Positions 25,140-34,026 of a stretch of DNA of 64,000 nt are shown one piece after another. The notes beneath the pieces are model-generated. The model saw only the letters and a list, made by a program, of their open reading frames with translations, was not told the origin of the DNA and made no database searches. Source of the stretch: Gemmatimonadaceae bacterium (GTDB lineage Bacteria > Gemmatimonadota > Gemmatimonadetes > Gemmatimonadales > Gemmatimonadaceae); the NCBI GenBank assembly GCA_019752115.1, contig JAIEMN010000019.1, positions 248,001 to 312,000 on the forward strand, written 5' to 3'. Within the stretch, counting starts at the first letter, position 1. Each line of letters begins with the position of its first letter. The position numbers and the translations under genes are program-made.

Positions 25140-26297
25140 ATGCGGCCCGCATCGCTTGCCGCCGGTACAGCCGCAATGTGCCTGGTCGTGGTGACGATGG
25201 AGATCACCACACGCGTAGATGATTGGGCGCAGTTTGGCGTTCCGCTCTCCTCTCCTGAGACATCGCTGGCTGATCTTTTCACAGTTGACTCACTTGGCGC
25301 GCATGCGAAGCCAGGTACACAGTTCAAGCAGTTCAAGATCAATGGACTAGGATTTCGCGGCAGAGAGGTAAGTCCGTCAGAAATGAAGGGCACGGCCGTT
25401 GTCGTTAGCGGTGCTTCGGAGTCCTTCGGCCTGTATGAGACGGCCGGAAGGGATTGGCCGAGCCAACTTGCGGACTCTCTGGCTGCCACGTGTGGAGCGC
25501 AGATTCCGGTCCTGAATGCGGCATTCGCAGGCATGTCACTCCCGACTGTGATTCAGGACGTTCGGCTGCGAATAGCACCGTTACGACCGCGGGTCGGCGT
25601 ATACTATCCCACGCCGATGCAGTATCTGGAGGGCGATGCGCTGCCCCGGGCAATGGCGCCGCACTCGGGCGCGCCTAGGCCGCCTCAACAGCGGTTGCGA
25701 TTCGTACCGCGACTTCGAGATGCGCTCAAGCGCTCTACTCCGGAAGTAGCGCTGGACCTGGCCCGACGCATTTTGACCGCGCGTACGCGATCGTCTGCCG
25801 GCATCTCGGCGAGCGATAGAGCCGAGCCAGAAAGGCTCGCCGCTTTTGAGTCGGACCTAAGACGACTCGTTGGGGCATACCGGCAGGCCGGCATCGAGCC
25901 GATGCTCGCGGTCCATCAGAATCGCTTCCGGGAGAGTGACTCAGAGACAAGCCGGCGCCTGTTGACCGCCTGGGAACGCTTCTATCCTCGTTACACAGCC
26001 CGAGCTATCCTCAGCTTCGACAGCTTGGGCGGAGACGCCACCCGCCGCGTTGCCCAGGACAGCGCAGTGCACCTGCTCGACCCGGGGCCGGCGCTCGCCC
26101 GGTGGGACTCCGACAGGGTGTTTGCAGACTTCACACACTTTTCTGACCAAGGCGCTGCAGTCGTGGCCGGTGAAGCCGCCCGTATACTGAAGCCTGAGGT
26201 CTGTACCGGCGGTAACGCCTCCGCGCTTACCGTCAGGCGCACTCGCCTTAGTATTAAAGTATCGCCACTGAATCACTCCCCACCAAACGCATTATGA
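25140..26297 (+). CDS. SGNH-hydrolase-like protein, probable polysaccharide O-acetylation partner
   Basis: A 385-residue membrane-anchored or secreted protein with an N-terminal hydrophobic segment (LAAGTAAMCLVVVTM). Block I of the SGNH fold is seen as VVVSGASESFG, and the Asp-His pair is in FADFTHFSDQG near residue 345. These place the Ser, Asp and His triad of an esterase or acetyltransferase. With the MBOAT gene 2 bp upstream it probably finishes acyl transfer to exopolysaccharide. Its stop overlaps the gltA start as ATGA. Confidence 0.75.
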   Translation: MRPASLAAGTAAMCLVVVTMEITTRVDDWAQFGVPLSSPETSLADLFTVDSLGAHAKPGTQFKQFKINGLGFRGREVSPSEMKGTAVVVSGASESFGLYETAGRDWPSQLADSLAATCGAQIPVLNAAFAGMSLPTVIQDVRLRIAPLRPRVGVYYPTPMQYLEGDALPRAMAPHSGAPRPPQQRLRFVPRLRDALKRSTPEVALDLARRILTARTRSSAGISASDRAEPERLAAFESDLRRLVGAYRQAGIEPMLAVHQNRFRESDSETSRRLLTAWERFYPRYTARAILSFDSLGGDATRRVAQDSAVHLLDPGPALARWDSDRVFADFTHFSDQGAAVVAGEAARILKPEVCTGGNASALTVRRTRLSIKVSPLNHSPPNAL

Positions 26298-27655
26298 GCC
26301 AGCCGCCCCTTGCCTCCGATTCGCTGGAGCTCCGCGACAGCCGTACTGGTGCGACGTACAGCACCCCCATCAAGACGGAAGGACCGGAGGGCGACACGTA
26401 CGTGCGCGCCGCCGACCTGCGCCAGATCAAGCGCGACGCTGGCGAGTTCGGCATGCTCAGCTACGATCCCGCCTTCATGAATACGGCGTCATGCCGTAGC
26501 GCGATCACGTTCATTGATGGAGACAAGGGGATCCTGCGGTACCGCGGCTATCCCATTGAGCAGCTGGCCGAGAAGGCGACGTTCCTTGAGGTGGCCTACC
26601 TGCTGCGTAACGGTGAGTTGCCCAATCAGGATCAGTACAACACGTGGGTGCGCGACATCACGTACCACACGTACGTGCACGAGAACATCCGGAAGTTCCT
26701 GGAAGGGTTCCGGTATGACGCGCACCCGATGAGCATGCTCTGCAGCGCCACCGCGGCGCTGTCGAGCTTCTATCCGCAGGCGCGTGATATCCATGACCCC
26801 ATGCAGCGCTATATCAGCGTGGTGCGACTCATGGCCAAGCTCCCCACCATGGCGGCGTTCGCCTATCGCCATGTGAAGGGGCTACCGATCATCTACCCCG
26901 ACAACGAGCTGAGCTACACGGAGAACTTCCTCTCCATGGTAGCGCGTATGTCGGAGCCAAAGTACGAGGCCAACCCGGTCTTCGTGAAGGCGCTGGAAGT
27001 ACTGTTCATCCTTCACGCGGATCACGAGCAGAACTGCAGCACGAATGCGGTTCGCGCGGTCGGCTCGAGCCACGTCGACCCGTTCTCGGCGGTAGCGGCC
27101 GGCATCGCTGCCCTATTCGGCCCGCTGCACGGCGGCGCGAACGAGGCGGTGCTCCGCATGATCACCGAAATCGGCGACAAGAAGAATATCCCGGCCTTCA
27201 TCGAAGCCGTGAAGAGCGGGAAGGGCGAACAGCGCCTCATGGGCTTTGGCCACCGCGTGTACAAGAGCTACGACCCGCGGGCCCGAATCGTGAAGAAGCT
27301 GGCCGACGAAGTGTTCCAGCAGGTCGGCATGGACAAGGATCTTGAGATTGCGCTCGAGCTCGAGCGGATTGCGCTGTCCGATGACTACTTCGTCTCGCGC
27401 AAGCTTTATCCGAACGTCGACTTCTACACCGGCCTCATTTATCGGTCGATGGCGTTCCCGACGGACTTCTTCACTGTGCTCTTTGCCGTCGCCCGTGTGG
27501 CAGGCTGGCTCGCTCAGTGGGAAGAGATGATTCTTGACAAGGAACAGAAGATTGCTCGACCGAGGCAAATCTATATTGGACACGGCGAGCGGAGGTACGA
27601 AGATTCTCTCACAGAGAAGTTTCCACGCGCGCGAAAGGATAGTATACGAAAGTGA
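26294..27655 (+). CDS. gltA: Citrate synthase
   Basis: A 453-residue type II citrate synthase that condenses oxaloacetate and acetyl-CoA. Conserved His residues are in NCSTNAVRAVGSSHVDPFSA and MGFGHRVYKSYDPRA, and the catalytic Asp in NVDFYTGLIYR. Length and N-terminal strand fit the hexameric E. coli type. Its start shares ATGA with the SGNH gene and its stop shares GTGA with a glycosyltransferase, so it sits inside a polysaccharide operon. Codon use is closer to the GC-rich core genes than to the transferases after it. Confidence 0.96.
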   Translation: MSQPPLASDSLELRDSRTGATYSTPIKTEGPEGDTYVRAADLRQIKRDAGEFGMLSYDPAFMNTASCRSAITFIDGDKGILRYRGYPIEQLAEKATFLEVAYLLRNGELPNQDQYNTWVRDITYHTYVHENIRKFLEGFRYDAHPMSMLCSATAALSSFYPQARDIHDPMQRYISVVRLMAKLPTMAAFAYRHVKGLPIIYPDNELSYTENFLSMVARMSEPKYEANPVFVKALEVLFILHADHEQNCSTNAVRAVGSSHVDPFSAVAAGIAALFGPLHGGANEAVLRMITEIGDKKNIPAFIEAVKSGKGEQRLMGFGHRVYKSYDPRARIVKKLADEVFQQVGMDKDLEIALELERIALSDDYFVSRKLYPNVDFYTGLIYRSMAFPTDFFTVLFAVARVAGWLAQWEEMILDKEQKIARPRQIYIGHGERRYEDSLTEKFPRARKDSIRK

Positions 27656-28638
27656 CTACTCGCAAATTGGACGGCAGAGATGCATCGCTTCTGCTCAGCG
27701 TCGTCATTCCATGCTTCAACGAGGAAGACGGCGTTGAGGAACTGGTCAGGCGCGTTCAAAGCGCATGTACTTCAGTATGCGCGGAGTCACAGTTTGAGAT
27801 CATTCTAGTGAATGATGGGTCGAAAGACCGAACTTGGAGTGAGATGCAGCGCATGCTGCAGTCAACTCCAACCCTCGTGTGTGTCGACCTATCGCGAAAT
27901 CATGGGCATCAGCTCGCGCTGACAGCTGGGCTATCCTTTGCTCGTGGCGAGCGGATCTTCATCATCGATGCGGATCTCCAAGATCCGCCGGAGCTACTCG
28001 GAGAGATGATGCGTCTGGTCGACGACGGAGCTGACGTCGTTTACGGCCAGAGACGAAAACGTCCGGGCGAGACTCGATTTAAGCTCGTCACCGCAGCGCT
28101 CTTCTACCGGGCTCTTCGGAAGCTAACGGATACTGACATTCCCGCAGACACTGGCGATTTTCGGCTAATGACCCGTCGAGTAATGCTCGAGCTCCAAAAC
28201 ATGCCGGAGCGCCAGCGCTTTATTCGCGGCATGGTGGCATGGCTCGGGTTTCGCCAAGTCCCGTTGCTTTACGATCGCGCACCGCGGTTTGCGGGATCCA
28301 CGAAGTATCCGCTTCGTAAGATGATTCTCTTCGCGGTCGATGCGTTTACCGGATTCTCTATTGCACCGCTCAGGTTCTCGCTTCTCCTAGCGCTGCTAGG
28401 CGTCATGATCGCGGCGTTACTTGCCGGATACTCACTTTACAGCTTCGCGATTAAACGCGTGGTTCCTGGCTGGGCCAGCATCACGTTTTCGATCGCTGCA
28501 TTTAGCAGTCTGCAGTTACTAATGCTCGGCATCATTGGAGAGTACCTCGGCAGAATGTTTATTGAGTCGAAGCAGCGCCCTCGTTTTCTCGTACGGGAGA
28601 TTCTTGGAGGAAGCTCCGCGACGGCGGAGCCAGGTTGA
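27652..28638 (+). CDS. Membrane-anchored GT2 glycosyltransferase (GtrB/DPM1-like)
   Basis: A 328-residue GT-A transferase making a polyprenyl-phosphate sugar donor or adding a sugar to the lipid carrier. The N-terminal domain shows SVVIPCFNEEDGVEELV, ILVNDGSKDRT and the metal-binding IIDADLQDPPE. Two C-terminal TM segments (about residues 240-300) match ArnC/GtrB. The GTG start overlaps the gltA stop. The next gene overlaps its stop as TGATG. Confidence 0.92.
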   Translation: MTTRKLDGRDASLLLSVVIPCFNEEDGVEELVRRVQSACTSVCAESQFEIILVNDGSKDRTWSEMQRMLQSTPTLVCVDLSRNHGHQLALTAGLSFARGERIFIIDADLQDPPELLGEMMRLVDDGADVVYGQRRKRPGETRFKLVTAALFYRALRKLTDTDIPADTGDFRLMTRRVMLELQNMPERQRFIRGMVAWLGFRQVPLLYDRAPRFAGSTKYPLRKMILFAVDAFTGFSIAPLRFSLLLALLGVMIAALLAGYSLYSFAIKRVVPGWASITFSIAAFSSLQLLMLGIIGEYLGRMFIESKQRPRFLVREILGGSSATAEPG

Positions 28639-29759
28639 TGGAGGGTGGTGAATCCGCGTTACGAATTGCGATGGTGCTCCCATCTCTTGATATCGGTGGC
28701 GAGGAATTCGCCGTACTTCGTCTCGCGAAGTCCCTAGCAGAAAGAAACCATCGCGTGCATATCGTGTGCACGGACCACCTCGGTGAATTAGCCAGTGAGG
28801 TATCTTCTGTGAATGGGATCTCGCTAGCTGTCGCCAAGACGCGAGGGTGGCGGGACGTGGTATTCCCGAGTGCGTTACTCGCCGAGCTCGACGCATTTCA
28901 CCCGCAAGTCGTTCATTCCCACACGGGAAGCTGGTTTCAGTGCGCAGCCTGCAGGTCAGTCCGACGGTCATTCGTTCTCGTCCACACAGAGCACGGCATG
29001 ATCAGTAGACCAGAACCACTGAAGCTAGCCATCCTCAAGCGGCTTGCTCGCGAGCGAACTGATTCCTTGTCTGCTGTTTCGGAATCGTTGAGGCTCGAGC
29101 TTTCGAGGCAGTTACGCATCGGCTCCGACTCCATCTGTACTATCCCTAACGGGATCGACGTTGCTCAATTCCAAGCGTCCGCCCATAGACGTTCACAAGC
29201 TCGGGAGCAGCTTGCGGCGACAGCAGACGAGATCGTCGTGGGCTGTGTCGCACGTCTTCATCCCCTCAAGGGAATCGATGTATTGCTCGATGCCTGGGCG
29301 GCCCTCAAGACCGAATCACGCAGTCGTCTGGTGGTGATTGGCGACGGCCAGGAACGTGAAGTTCTGCGCGAGCGGGCTAGACGACTGAACGTGCCTGTGA
29401 ACTTCATGGGATCACGAAGCGATGTGGCATTGCTGATGTCTGGCTTAGACGTGTTTGTCTTGCCGTCTCGATCCGAGGGGTTACCCCTGGCGCTCTTGGA
29501 GGCCATGGCCACTGGACTGCCCTGCGTCGTTACTGACGTTGGCGAGATGTCAGCGGTCCTCGGTGGTGGCGACTACGGACTAGTGGTCCCTCCGGAGCGA
29601 CCAGCGGAACTAGCAGCTGCGATTGGATTGCTCTTGGCTAACCCAACTAGGCGAGCATCCTACGCAGAAGGTGTTAGGGAACGAGTCGAGAGCTTATACG
29701 GCCATGATCGTACAGTGGCACACTACGTGTCCACCTATCGTAGATTGCTCCAAAGTTGA
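28638..29759 (+). CDS. GT4-family glycosyltransferase
   Basis: A 373-residue GT-B transferase. VLPSLDIGGEEFAVLRLAK marks the N-terminal acceptor domain. The C-terminal donor domain has VARLHPLKGIDVLLDAW, VVIGDGQERE and the EX7E pair in SRSEGLPLALLEAMATG. It probably adds a nucleotide-activated sugar to the EPS repeat unit in the cytoplasm. It is the last gene of the plus-strand cluster running from the sigma-54 regulator and is followed by a strong hairpin. Confidence 0.92.
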   Translation: MEGGESALRIAMVLPSLDIGGEEFAVLRLAKSLAERNHRVHIVCTDHLGELASEVSSVNGISLAVAKTRGWRDVVFPSALLAELDAFHPQVVHSHTGSWFQCAACRSVRRSFVLVHTEHGMISRPEPLKLAILKRLARERTDSLSAVSESLRLELSRQLRIGSDSICTIPNGIDVAQFQASAHRRSQAREQLAATADEIVVGCVARLHPLKGIDVLLDAWAALKTESRSRLVVIGDGQEREVLRERARRLNVPVNFMGSRSDVALLMSGLDVFVLPSRSEGLPLALLEAMATGLPCVVTDVGEMSAVLGGGDYGLVVPPERPAELAAAIGLLLANPTRRASYAEGVRERVESLYGHDRTVAHYVSTYRRLLQS

Positions 29760-29789
29760 TATCGAGTCTCTATATGTTATGAGAAACGA

Positions 29790-29827
29790 GCGAGGGGGAG
29801 ATGGCTGTTTCGCCATCTCCCCCTCGC
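29790..29827. terminator. Perfect 16-bp hairpin between convergent genes
   Basis: GCGAGGGGGAGATGGC (29790-29805) and its exact complement (29812-29827) close a 6-nt loop between the GT4 gene and the convergent PEP-CTERM gene. No long T-run follows, but its position fits a bidirectional terminator. Confidence 0.8.
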
Positions 29828-29848
29828 TACATCCCGAAGAGCTACTGC

Positions 29849-30562
29849 TTAGGCGGCGCGGCGACGACGCTTGATCGCGACGAGACCCGCGAGACCCGCA
29901 GCCATCAGGGCATACGTAGAAGGCTCAGGCACAACTGACGTGTTCGCGAGGATACCGTCCGTCAGACCGTTACCCGTGACACGAATAGCAAGGGTGTTGG
30001 AGCCAGCGACACCGGCGGCACCATTGATGTTCAGCTCATACATATTGAGCCAGTTGGTACCGAACGGCGGCGGATTGTTGATGTTCGGCGTAAGGCCACT
30101 GAGGGAGAGCGCCGAACCATTGACGCTCCAGCCAAGGAACGTGTTGTCGAACGCGAAATTGCGCAGCCACAACGAGCTGAAGGCATTCGCCGACGAGAAC
30201 GTGCGATAGAACGTGTACTCAAAGTTGGCGTTCTCGTCGCGTAGCGAATTGTAAAGCGAGGCGTCAGCTTCGGCCGAGATGTAGTACGCACCGTTGACGG
30301 GAACGACAGCCCAACCGTTTGGCGTGGCCGTGACACGCATCGCCTTGGTCGAGACGCCAGCGCCAGTGAGGTTGCAGGACGCGGTTACGGCCGGATTCGA
30401 CGTCGTAAAGATTCCGGCATCTGGGGTGATGCGACGCACGCACACCGTCCAATCGTTATCGAAGCCGAGACCATCAATGCTGGCCCCGGTCGAGAAGCTC
30501 TGCGCGCCGGCCGTCGAGCCGAGCAGTGCAGAAGCAAGTACCAGACTACGGAACATGCGCAT
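29849..30562 (-). CDS. PEP-CTERM sorting-domain protein (exosortase substrate)
   Basis: A 237-residue exported protein with signal peptide (MRMFRSLVLASALLGSTAGA) and the C-terminal tripartite sorting signal: VVPEPSTYALM, a hydrophobic helix (AAGLAGLVAI) and a basic KRRRRAA tail. The exosortase at 41976-42941 would cleave at this motif. The mature part is beta-rich, Asn/Ser/Thr-rich and low in Lys, with no recognised enzyme domain. ATG 30562 is preceded by AGGAG at 8 nt. Upstream is a good sigma-54 promoter match. In other bacteria such proteins help form floc or biofilm matrix. Confidence 0.93.
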   Translation of the reverse strand: MRMFRSLVLASALLGSTAGAQSFSTGASIDGLGFDNDWTVCVRRITPDAGIFTTSNPAVTASCNLTGAGVSTKAMRVTATPNGWAVVPVNGAYYISAEADASLYNSLRDENANFEYTFYRTFSSANAFSSLWLRNFAFDNTFLGWSVNGSALSLSGLTPNINNPPPFGTNWLNMYELNINGAAGVAGSNTLAIRVTGNGLTDGILANTSVVPEPSTYALMAAGLAGLVAIKRRRRAA

Positions 30563-30612
30563 TTCTAAAGCTCCTAAGGTTTGGGGATTCAGCGAGTTCC
30601 GGAAGCATGCCT

Positions 30613-30628
30613 AGCAGTATCCGGGCCA
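30613..30628 (-). promoter_or_regulatory. Sigma-54 promoter of the PEP-CTERM gene
   Basis: Read on the minus strand, TGGCCCGGATACTGCT matches the RpoN consensus TGGCAC-N5-TTGCT at 9 of 11 defined positions, with the invariant GG and GC spaced by 10. Predicted start is near 30602, giving a 40-nt leader with AGGAG before the ATG. Confidence 0.75.
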
Positions 30629-30638
30629 AGCCAGCAAA

Positions 30639-30654
30639 TGGCCTAGAGATAGCT
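30639..30654 (+). promoter_or_regulatory. Weaker divergent sigma-54 candidate
   Basis: TGGCCTAGAGATAGCT on the plus strand has the GG-N10-GC core and matches 8 of 11 consensus positions. It points to the GT-C gene at 31080 but would leave a leader of more than 400 nt. Confidence 0.35.
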
Positions 30655-30710
30655 AAGCCTTTCTAAAATAATCGCTTCCTCTTTCTGGAATATCATAGAT
30701 CACCCCCGGA

Positions 30711-30728
30711 TGTTGCGTATACGCAACA
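30711..30728. promoter_or_regulatory. Perfect 18-bp palindrome, candidate enhancer site
   Basis: TGTTGCGTATACGCAACA is a perfect inverted repeat centred about 100 bp upstream of the minus-strand sigma-54 promoter GC element, the usual distance for an NtrC-type activator site. It may be bound by the regulator at 22214-23704. Confidence 0.55.
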
Positions 30729-31079
30729 CGAATGTCGCAATGATCACGCGACGGAGGTCCCATTTGGATCCTCAAATCTTCACAGGAGGACCAAGGTCGT
30801 CGGAGGTGGGATCGAAAAGTCGTTGCCTTAGGTGCAGGCCTTGCTCTGCCACCTCGACACCGCAGCACTGGGTTACGGCTGGACGGATCTTCGAGTCATA
30901 TCTCGACTGCAATTCAGGCTGTCGAGTGGGCACTATGCGTGAGCGCACTCGGAGCGCCTCCGACGCCGTCGAGGCAGTCGTCAGGAACTCGAAATTGCGC
31001 TTCAGCCGACCTCCCGTCGCCTTCTGACTGAACATGTTGAGAACGGGGCCTCGCACCACCGAAAACGAGACCACAGCGA
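30729..31079. other. Remaining non-coding gap upstream of the GT-C gene
   Basis: Short open frames cross this 351-bp stretch on both strands (for example 30710-31027 plus, 30772-31086 minus), but their translations lack recognisable features or ribosome-binding sites. I see no repeat or RNA structure of note. Confidence 0.4.
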
Positions 31080-32672
31080 ATGACAAGTAGGCTGCCCAAA
31101 GTGCTTAGCGTGACCAGAACCCCCGCGATCATTGCGTTAGGTCTCTGTTTTCTCATCGCGCTAACTCTGGTCTTGGTCGGGGGAGCTTTCGAGGGCGAGT
31201 TCGGCAAGCACGGAGATGAATCCGCGCATGTCCTCTCCGGCATGCTTGTGCTCGACTTTGTGAAGACGGGAAACTTCTCAAGCCCGATCGAGTTCGCGCG
31301 CGCTTACTACGAGCATTATCCAGGGTTTGCGATAGGAGTCTGGCCTCCTCTCTTCTACGTGCTAGAAGCCGGGTGGGGTAGCCTTTTTGGTTTTTCAAAG
31401 GCCTCACTCCTGGTTCTTCAGTGTCTCAGCGCCGGGCTGAACGGTGCAATTATCGTTGTGTACCTTCGCGGTCTCGTTTCGCCCCTCCGGAGCATTGGCT
31501 TCGCCTGCGTTTTTTCGCTACTACCGGTAGTGAGCTATGAGCTGAGTTGGATCGCGGTCGATATCTGGATATGCCTTTGCACCCTTGTATCGATCCATTT
31601 GTTCGCTCGCTATGTCGAGAGCCCAAGTCTACGACGATCCATCCTTTTTGGGGTTGCCGCCGGACTCTCGCTCCTTGTTAAGGGTAGCGCCGGATTCCTT
31701 GCGTTTCTGCCTGCATATACAATTGTCGCGACCAAGCGTTGGAACTTGCTGCGACGGCTTGATCTGTGGGTCTCGGCCGTTGTCGTTATCGCCACTGCCG
31801 GTCCGTGGTATTTCCTGACGACTGGGATCGCGAGCGATACGTTCGCCAAACATCTCGGGATTGCGTTCTGGCGTGAGGCGATCCCTTCTTACGTTTCAGG
31901 GACGTGGACAAACGTCGGCATACTTATCGCCGGCCCGCTTCTCGTTGTCGCCCGTGCTGGCGATCAGTCCATCCGCTCGAAAGTCGCTGCCGCCGCAACC
32001 TTCTCCGCGTTCACCTTTCTTCTTCTAGTTCCGGCCGACGTAGATCCTCGATACCTGATGCCAGCCTTCGCGTCGTCGATTCTCTCATTTGCACTTGCTC
32101 TTCCTAGAGGCGATGACGCAGTTGCACGAAGAGTGGCAATGGCTGGTTACATCGGAGCCCTCGTCTGGGCTTTCACTAGAATTCCGCGAGATATTGCGGA
32201 ACTCGCCCCAATCGCCCGGGGCTATCGAGCTGTCAGTTCCGCCATCGTCGCCTTGGATGCACGATCAAGGACCAGAGTACTGATCTCATCCGACGAAGGA
32301 ACAGAGGGCGGGCTTCTCGTTCACGTTGCGCAACTCGATTCGTCGCGGCCTTCACTCGAGTTGGTTCGAGCTACAAAAGTGCTCGCCTCAATGACATGGC
32401 AAGGCAAGAACTATCGTCTTCGATCACAGAGTCCAATTCTGAAGCAGCTAGATTCGCTCGGAATAACGTCGATTGCGATAGCGAATCAGGAACAAACCAC
32501 TGTTCAGCACCAGAAGCTTCTTTGGGAAGCAACGTCCGACACCAGGCATTGGAGATGTGTAACCGCTCGCTCCGCCAAGTATCTATTGTTTGTCCGAGCG
32601 AATGAGGCGGAACTTGATCACGCTGTTCGCGTAGCGCGCTCGTTCACCCTCAAGCAGAATACAAGATTCTGA
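31080..32672 (+). CDS. GT-C membrane glycosyltransferase (PMT/ArnT-like)
   Basis: A 530-residue polytopic protein with about ten hydrophobic segments and the first periplasmic loop motif GKHGDESAH, whose acidic pair is typical of the catalytic Asp-Glu in GT39/GT83 enzymes. YPGFAIGVWPPLFYVLEA resembles the second loop of these families. It should use a polyprenyl-phosphate sugar on the periplasmic side, for example one made by the GtrB-like protein at 27652. The C-terminal 150 residues are soluble. GC is clearly lower than in the first 17 kb. Confidence 0.8.
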   Translation: MTSRLPKVLSVTRTPAIIALGLCFLIALTLVLVGGAFEGEFGKHGDESAHVLSGMLVLDFVKTGNFSSPIEFARAYYEHYPGFAIGVWPPLFYVLEAGWGSLFGFSKASLLVLQCLSAGLNGAIIVVYLRGLVSPLRSIGFACVFSLLPVVSYELSWIAVDIWICLCTLVSIHLFARYVESPSLRRSILFGVAAGLSLLVKGSAGFLAFLPAYTIVATKRWNLLRRLDLWVSAVVVIATAGPWYFLTTGIASDTFAKHLGIAFWREAIPSYVSGTWTNVGILIAGPLLVVARAGDQSIRSKVAAAATFSAFTFLLLVPADVDPRYLMPAFASSILSFALALPRGDDAVARRVAMAGYIGALVWAFTRIPRDIAELAPIARGYRAVSSAIVALDARSRTRVLISSDEGTEGGLLVHVAQLDSSRPSLELVRATKVLASMTWQGKNYRLRSQSPILKQLDSLGITSIAIANQEQTTVQHQKLLWEATSDTRHWRCVTARSAKYLLFVRANEAELDHAVRVARSFTLKQNTRF

Positions 32673-32718
32673 TGATTCCTGCTAACGATTCTACCCGAAC
32701 CGGCCTTCGCCTAGATCA

Positions 32719-34026
32719 ATGACTCTGCTCCGATGGGGGCGGGCATTTAAGGGAGTATTGGCTCACCCACAGACGCTACCACGGGCGGAGGCAGCGCTCG
32801 CTGTACTAGGCGGCGCAATCGCTGGCTTCGCGTCACAGTCCGTTATTGCGCGAAACACATCGAAAGATTCGTTCGGCCAGTATTTACTTGTCTTGGGAGT
32901 TTTGAATATTGCTCAAGTTCCGGTGTCTATGGAACTGGGCGCGGCGGCGACTCGCTTTGCGCGCGGAATGTACGATAGCGGTGATCGCGCTTCCCTAGAA
33001 TCATTGACACGAGTTGGCCTTGTCGTACCGGCCTGCATTTGTCTGCTGTTGACCTTCATACCGGCGCCAAGTCCGTTGTTCTCGTGGCCAGTAAGGCTCT
33101 TGGCCGCGGCGTTGTTGTTCTCGATGGCGGCAACCCGATTCCTGACACAGTTACTCGCCGCTTTCTCGAGACAAAGAGTAGTGAATATTGCGTATCAGTT
33201 GCTGAGGCCGGCGGCTACTCTTGCCATCAATCTCTATCTGCTTCGTTCGACCACTATTCGCTTAACACCTGTAGTCATCCTGCTAGTTTCGAGTACAATC
33301 GGCGCATATCTCGCTCTTGTCTGGATTTCGTTCGATACCGTTTCCACGCTAGCAGCAGTTAGCCCATCGAACAAGGTCAACTCGCCCAAAGGCCGGCCAC
33401 GAGATTGGCTAGCCTATTCGATGCCTCTTGTCATTGGCTCTGTGGTAAGTTCGGCGATCAACACACAGATTGACACGATCGTAGTTGGGAAGCTTTTGGG
33501 CGCTAGCAGTGCAGCGACCTACGGACTGGCCGCCCAGATTGCATTAGTTGTAGCTCTGATTGGGCAAGCTATCGTCAATTGGGAGGCTCCCAAATGGGCT
33601 TTCGCGATTGATCGCGCGCAGGTGACCCACTCTCCGATCACGTTCCGGAGCGCAATCGCAAAGTCAGCGGCAGTGGCAGCGCTCGCTGCGACGGCCGTTA
33701 GCGTAGGATCGCCCCTCGTACCTGTTGTCTTTGGCCAGAAGTACGCAGATGCGCTCCCACTGCTTTTCGTTCTTCTCGTCGGCCAGGTCCTGAATGCAGG
33801 TTTCTCTGCGCCGATAGCGACACTACTAAACCTCGCGGGCTATCAACGGCGGGCATTGGCAACCGTTATCCTATCGAGCATAGCCGCGCTCGGCCTGTCG
33901 GTGGTGATGACGCTGTCGTGGGGTGTGGTCGGGACCGCATTGGCGGTGGTCGGCGCGGCCTGTATGCGGGCCGGTGTTCTGTATGTTGTATTTAATCGAT
34001 CACAGCTTCACCACCGGAAGATCTGA
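32719..34026 (+). CDS. Wzx-type oligosaccharide flippase
   Basis: A 435-residue polytopic protein of the MOP/MATE superfamily, with 12 or more hydrophobic segments and characteristic GGAIAGFASQSVIARNTSKD, SAINTQIDTIVVGKLLG and LLVGQVLNAGFSAPIATLLN. It would move lipid-linked repeat units from the inner to the outer leaflet for the Wzy-type polymerase at 39989. It is followed directly, with no gap, by the next membrane protein gene. Confidence 0.87.
   Translation: MTLLRWGRAFKGVLAHPQTLPRAEAALAVLGGAIAGFASQSVIARNTSKDSFGQYLLVLGVLNIAQVPVSMELGAAATRFARGMYDSGDRASLESLTRVGLVVPACICLLLTFIPAPSPLFSWPVRLLAAALLFSMAATRFLTQLLAAFSRQRVVNIAYQLLRPAATLAINLYLLRSTTIRLTPVVILLVSSTIGAYLALVWISFDTVSTLAAVSPSNKVNSPKGRPRDWLAYSMPLVIGSVVSSAINTQIDTIVVGKLLGASSAATYGLAAQIALVVALIGQAIVNWEAPKWAFAIDRAQVTHSPITFRSAIAKSAAVAALAATAVSVGSPLVPVVFGQKYADALPLLFVLLVGQVLNAGFSAPIATLLNLAGYQRRALATVILSSIAALGLSVVMTLSWGVVGTALAVVGAACMRAGVLYVVFNRSQLHHRKI

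Noticed and set aside
30710-31027. 105-codon plus-strand frame upstream of the GT-C gene
   Set aside because: No ribosome-binding site, no recognisable domain, and it covers the palindrome and regulatory region.
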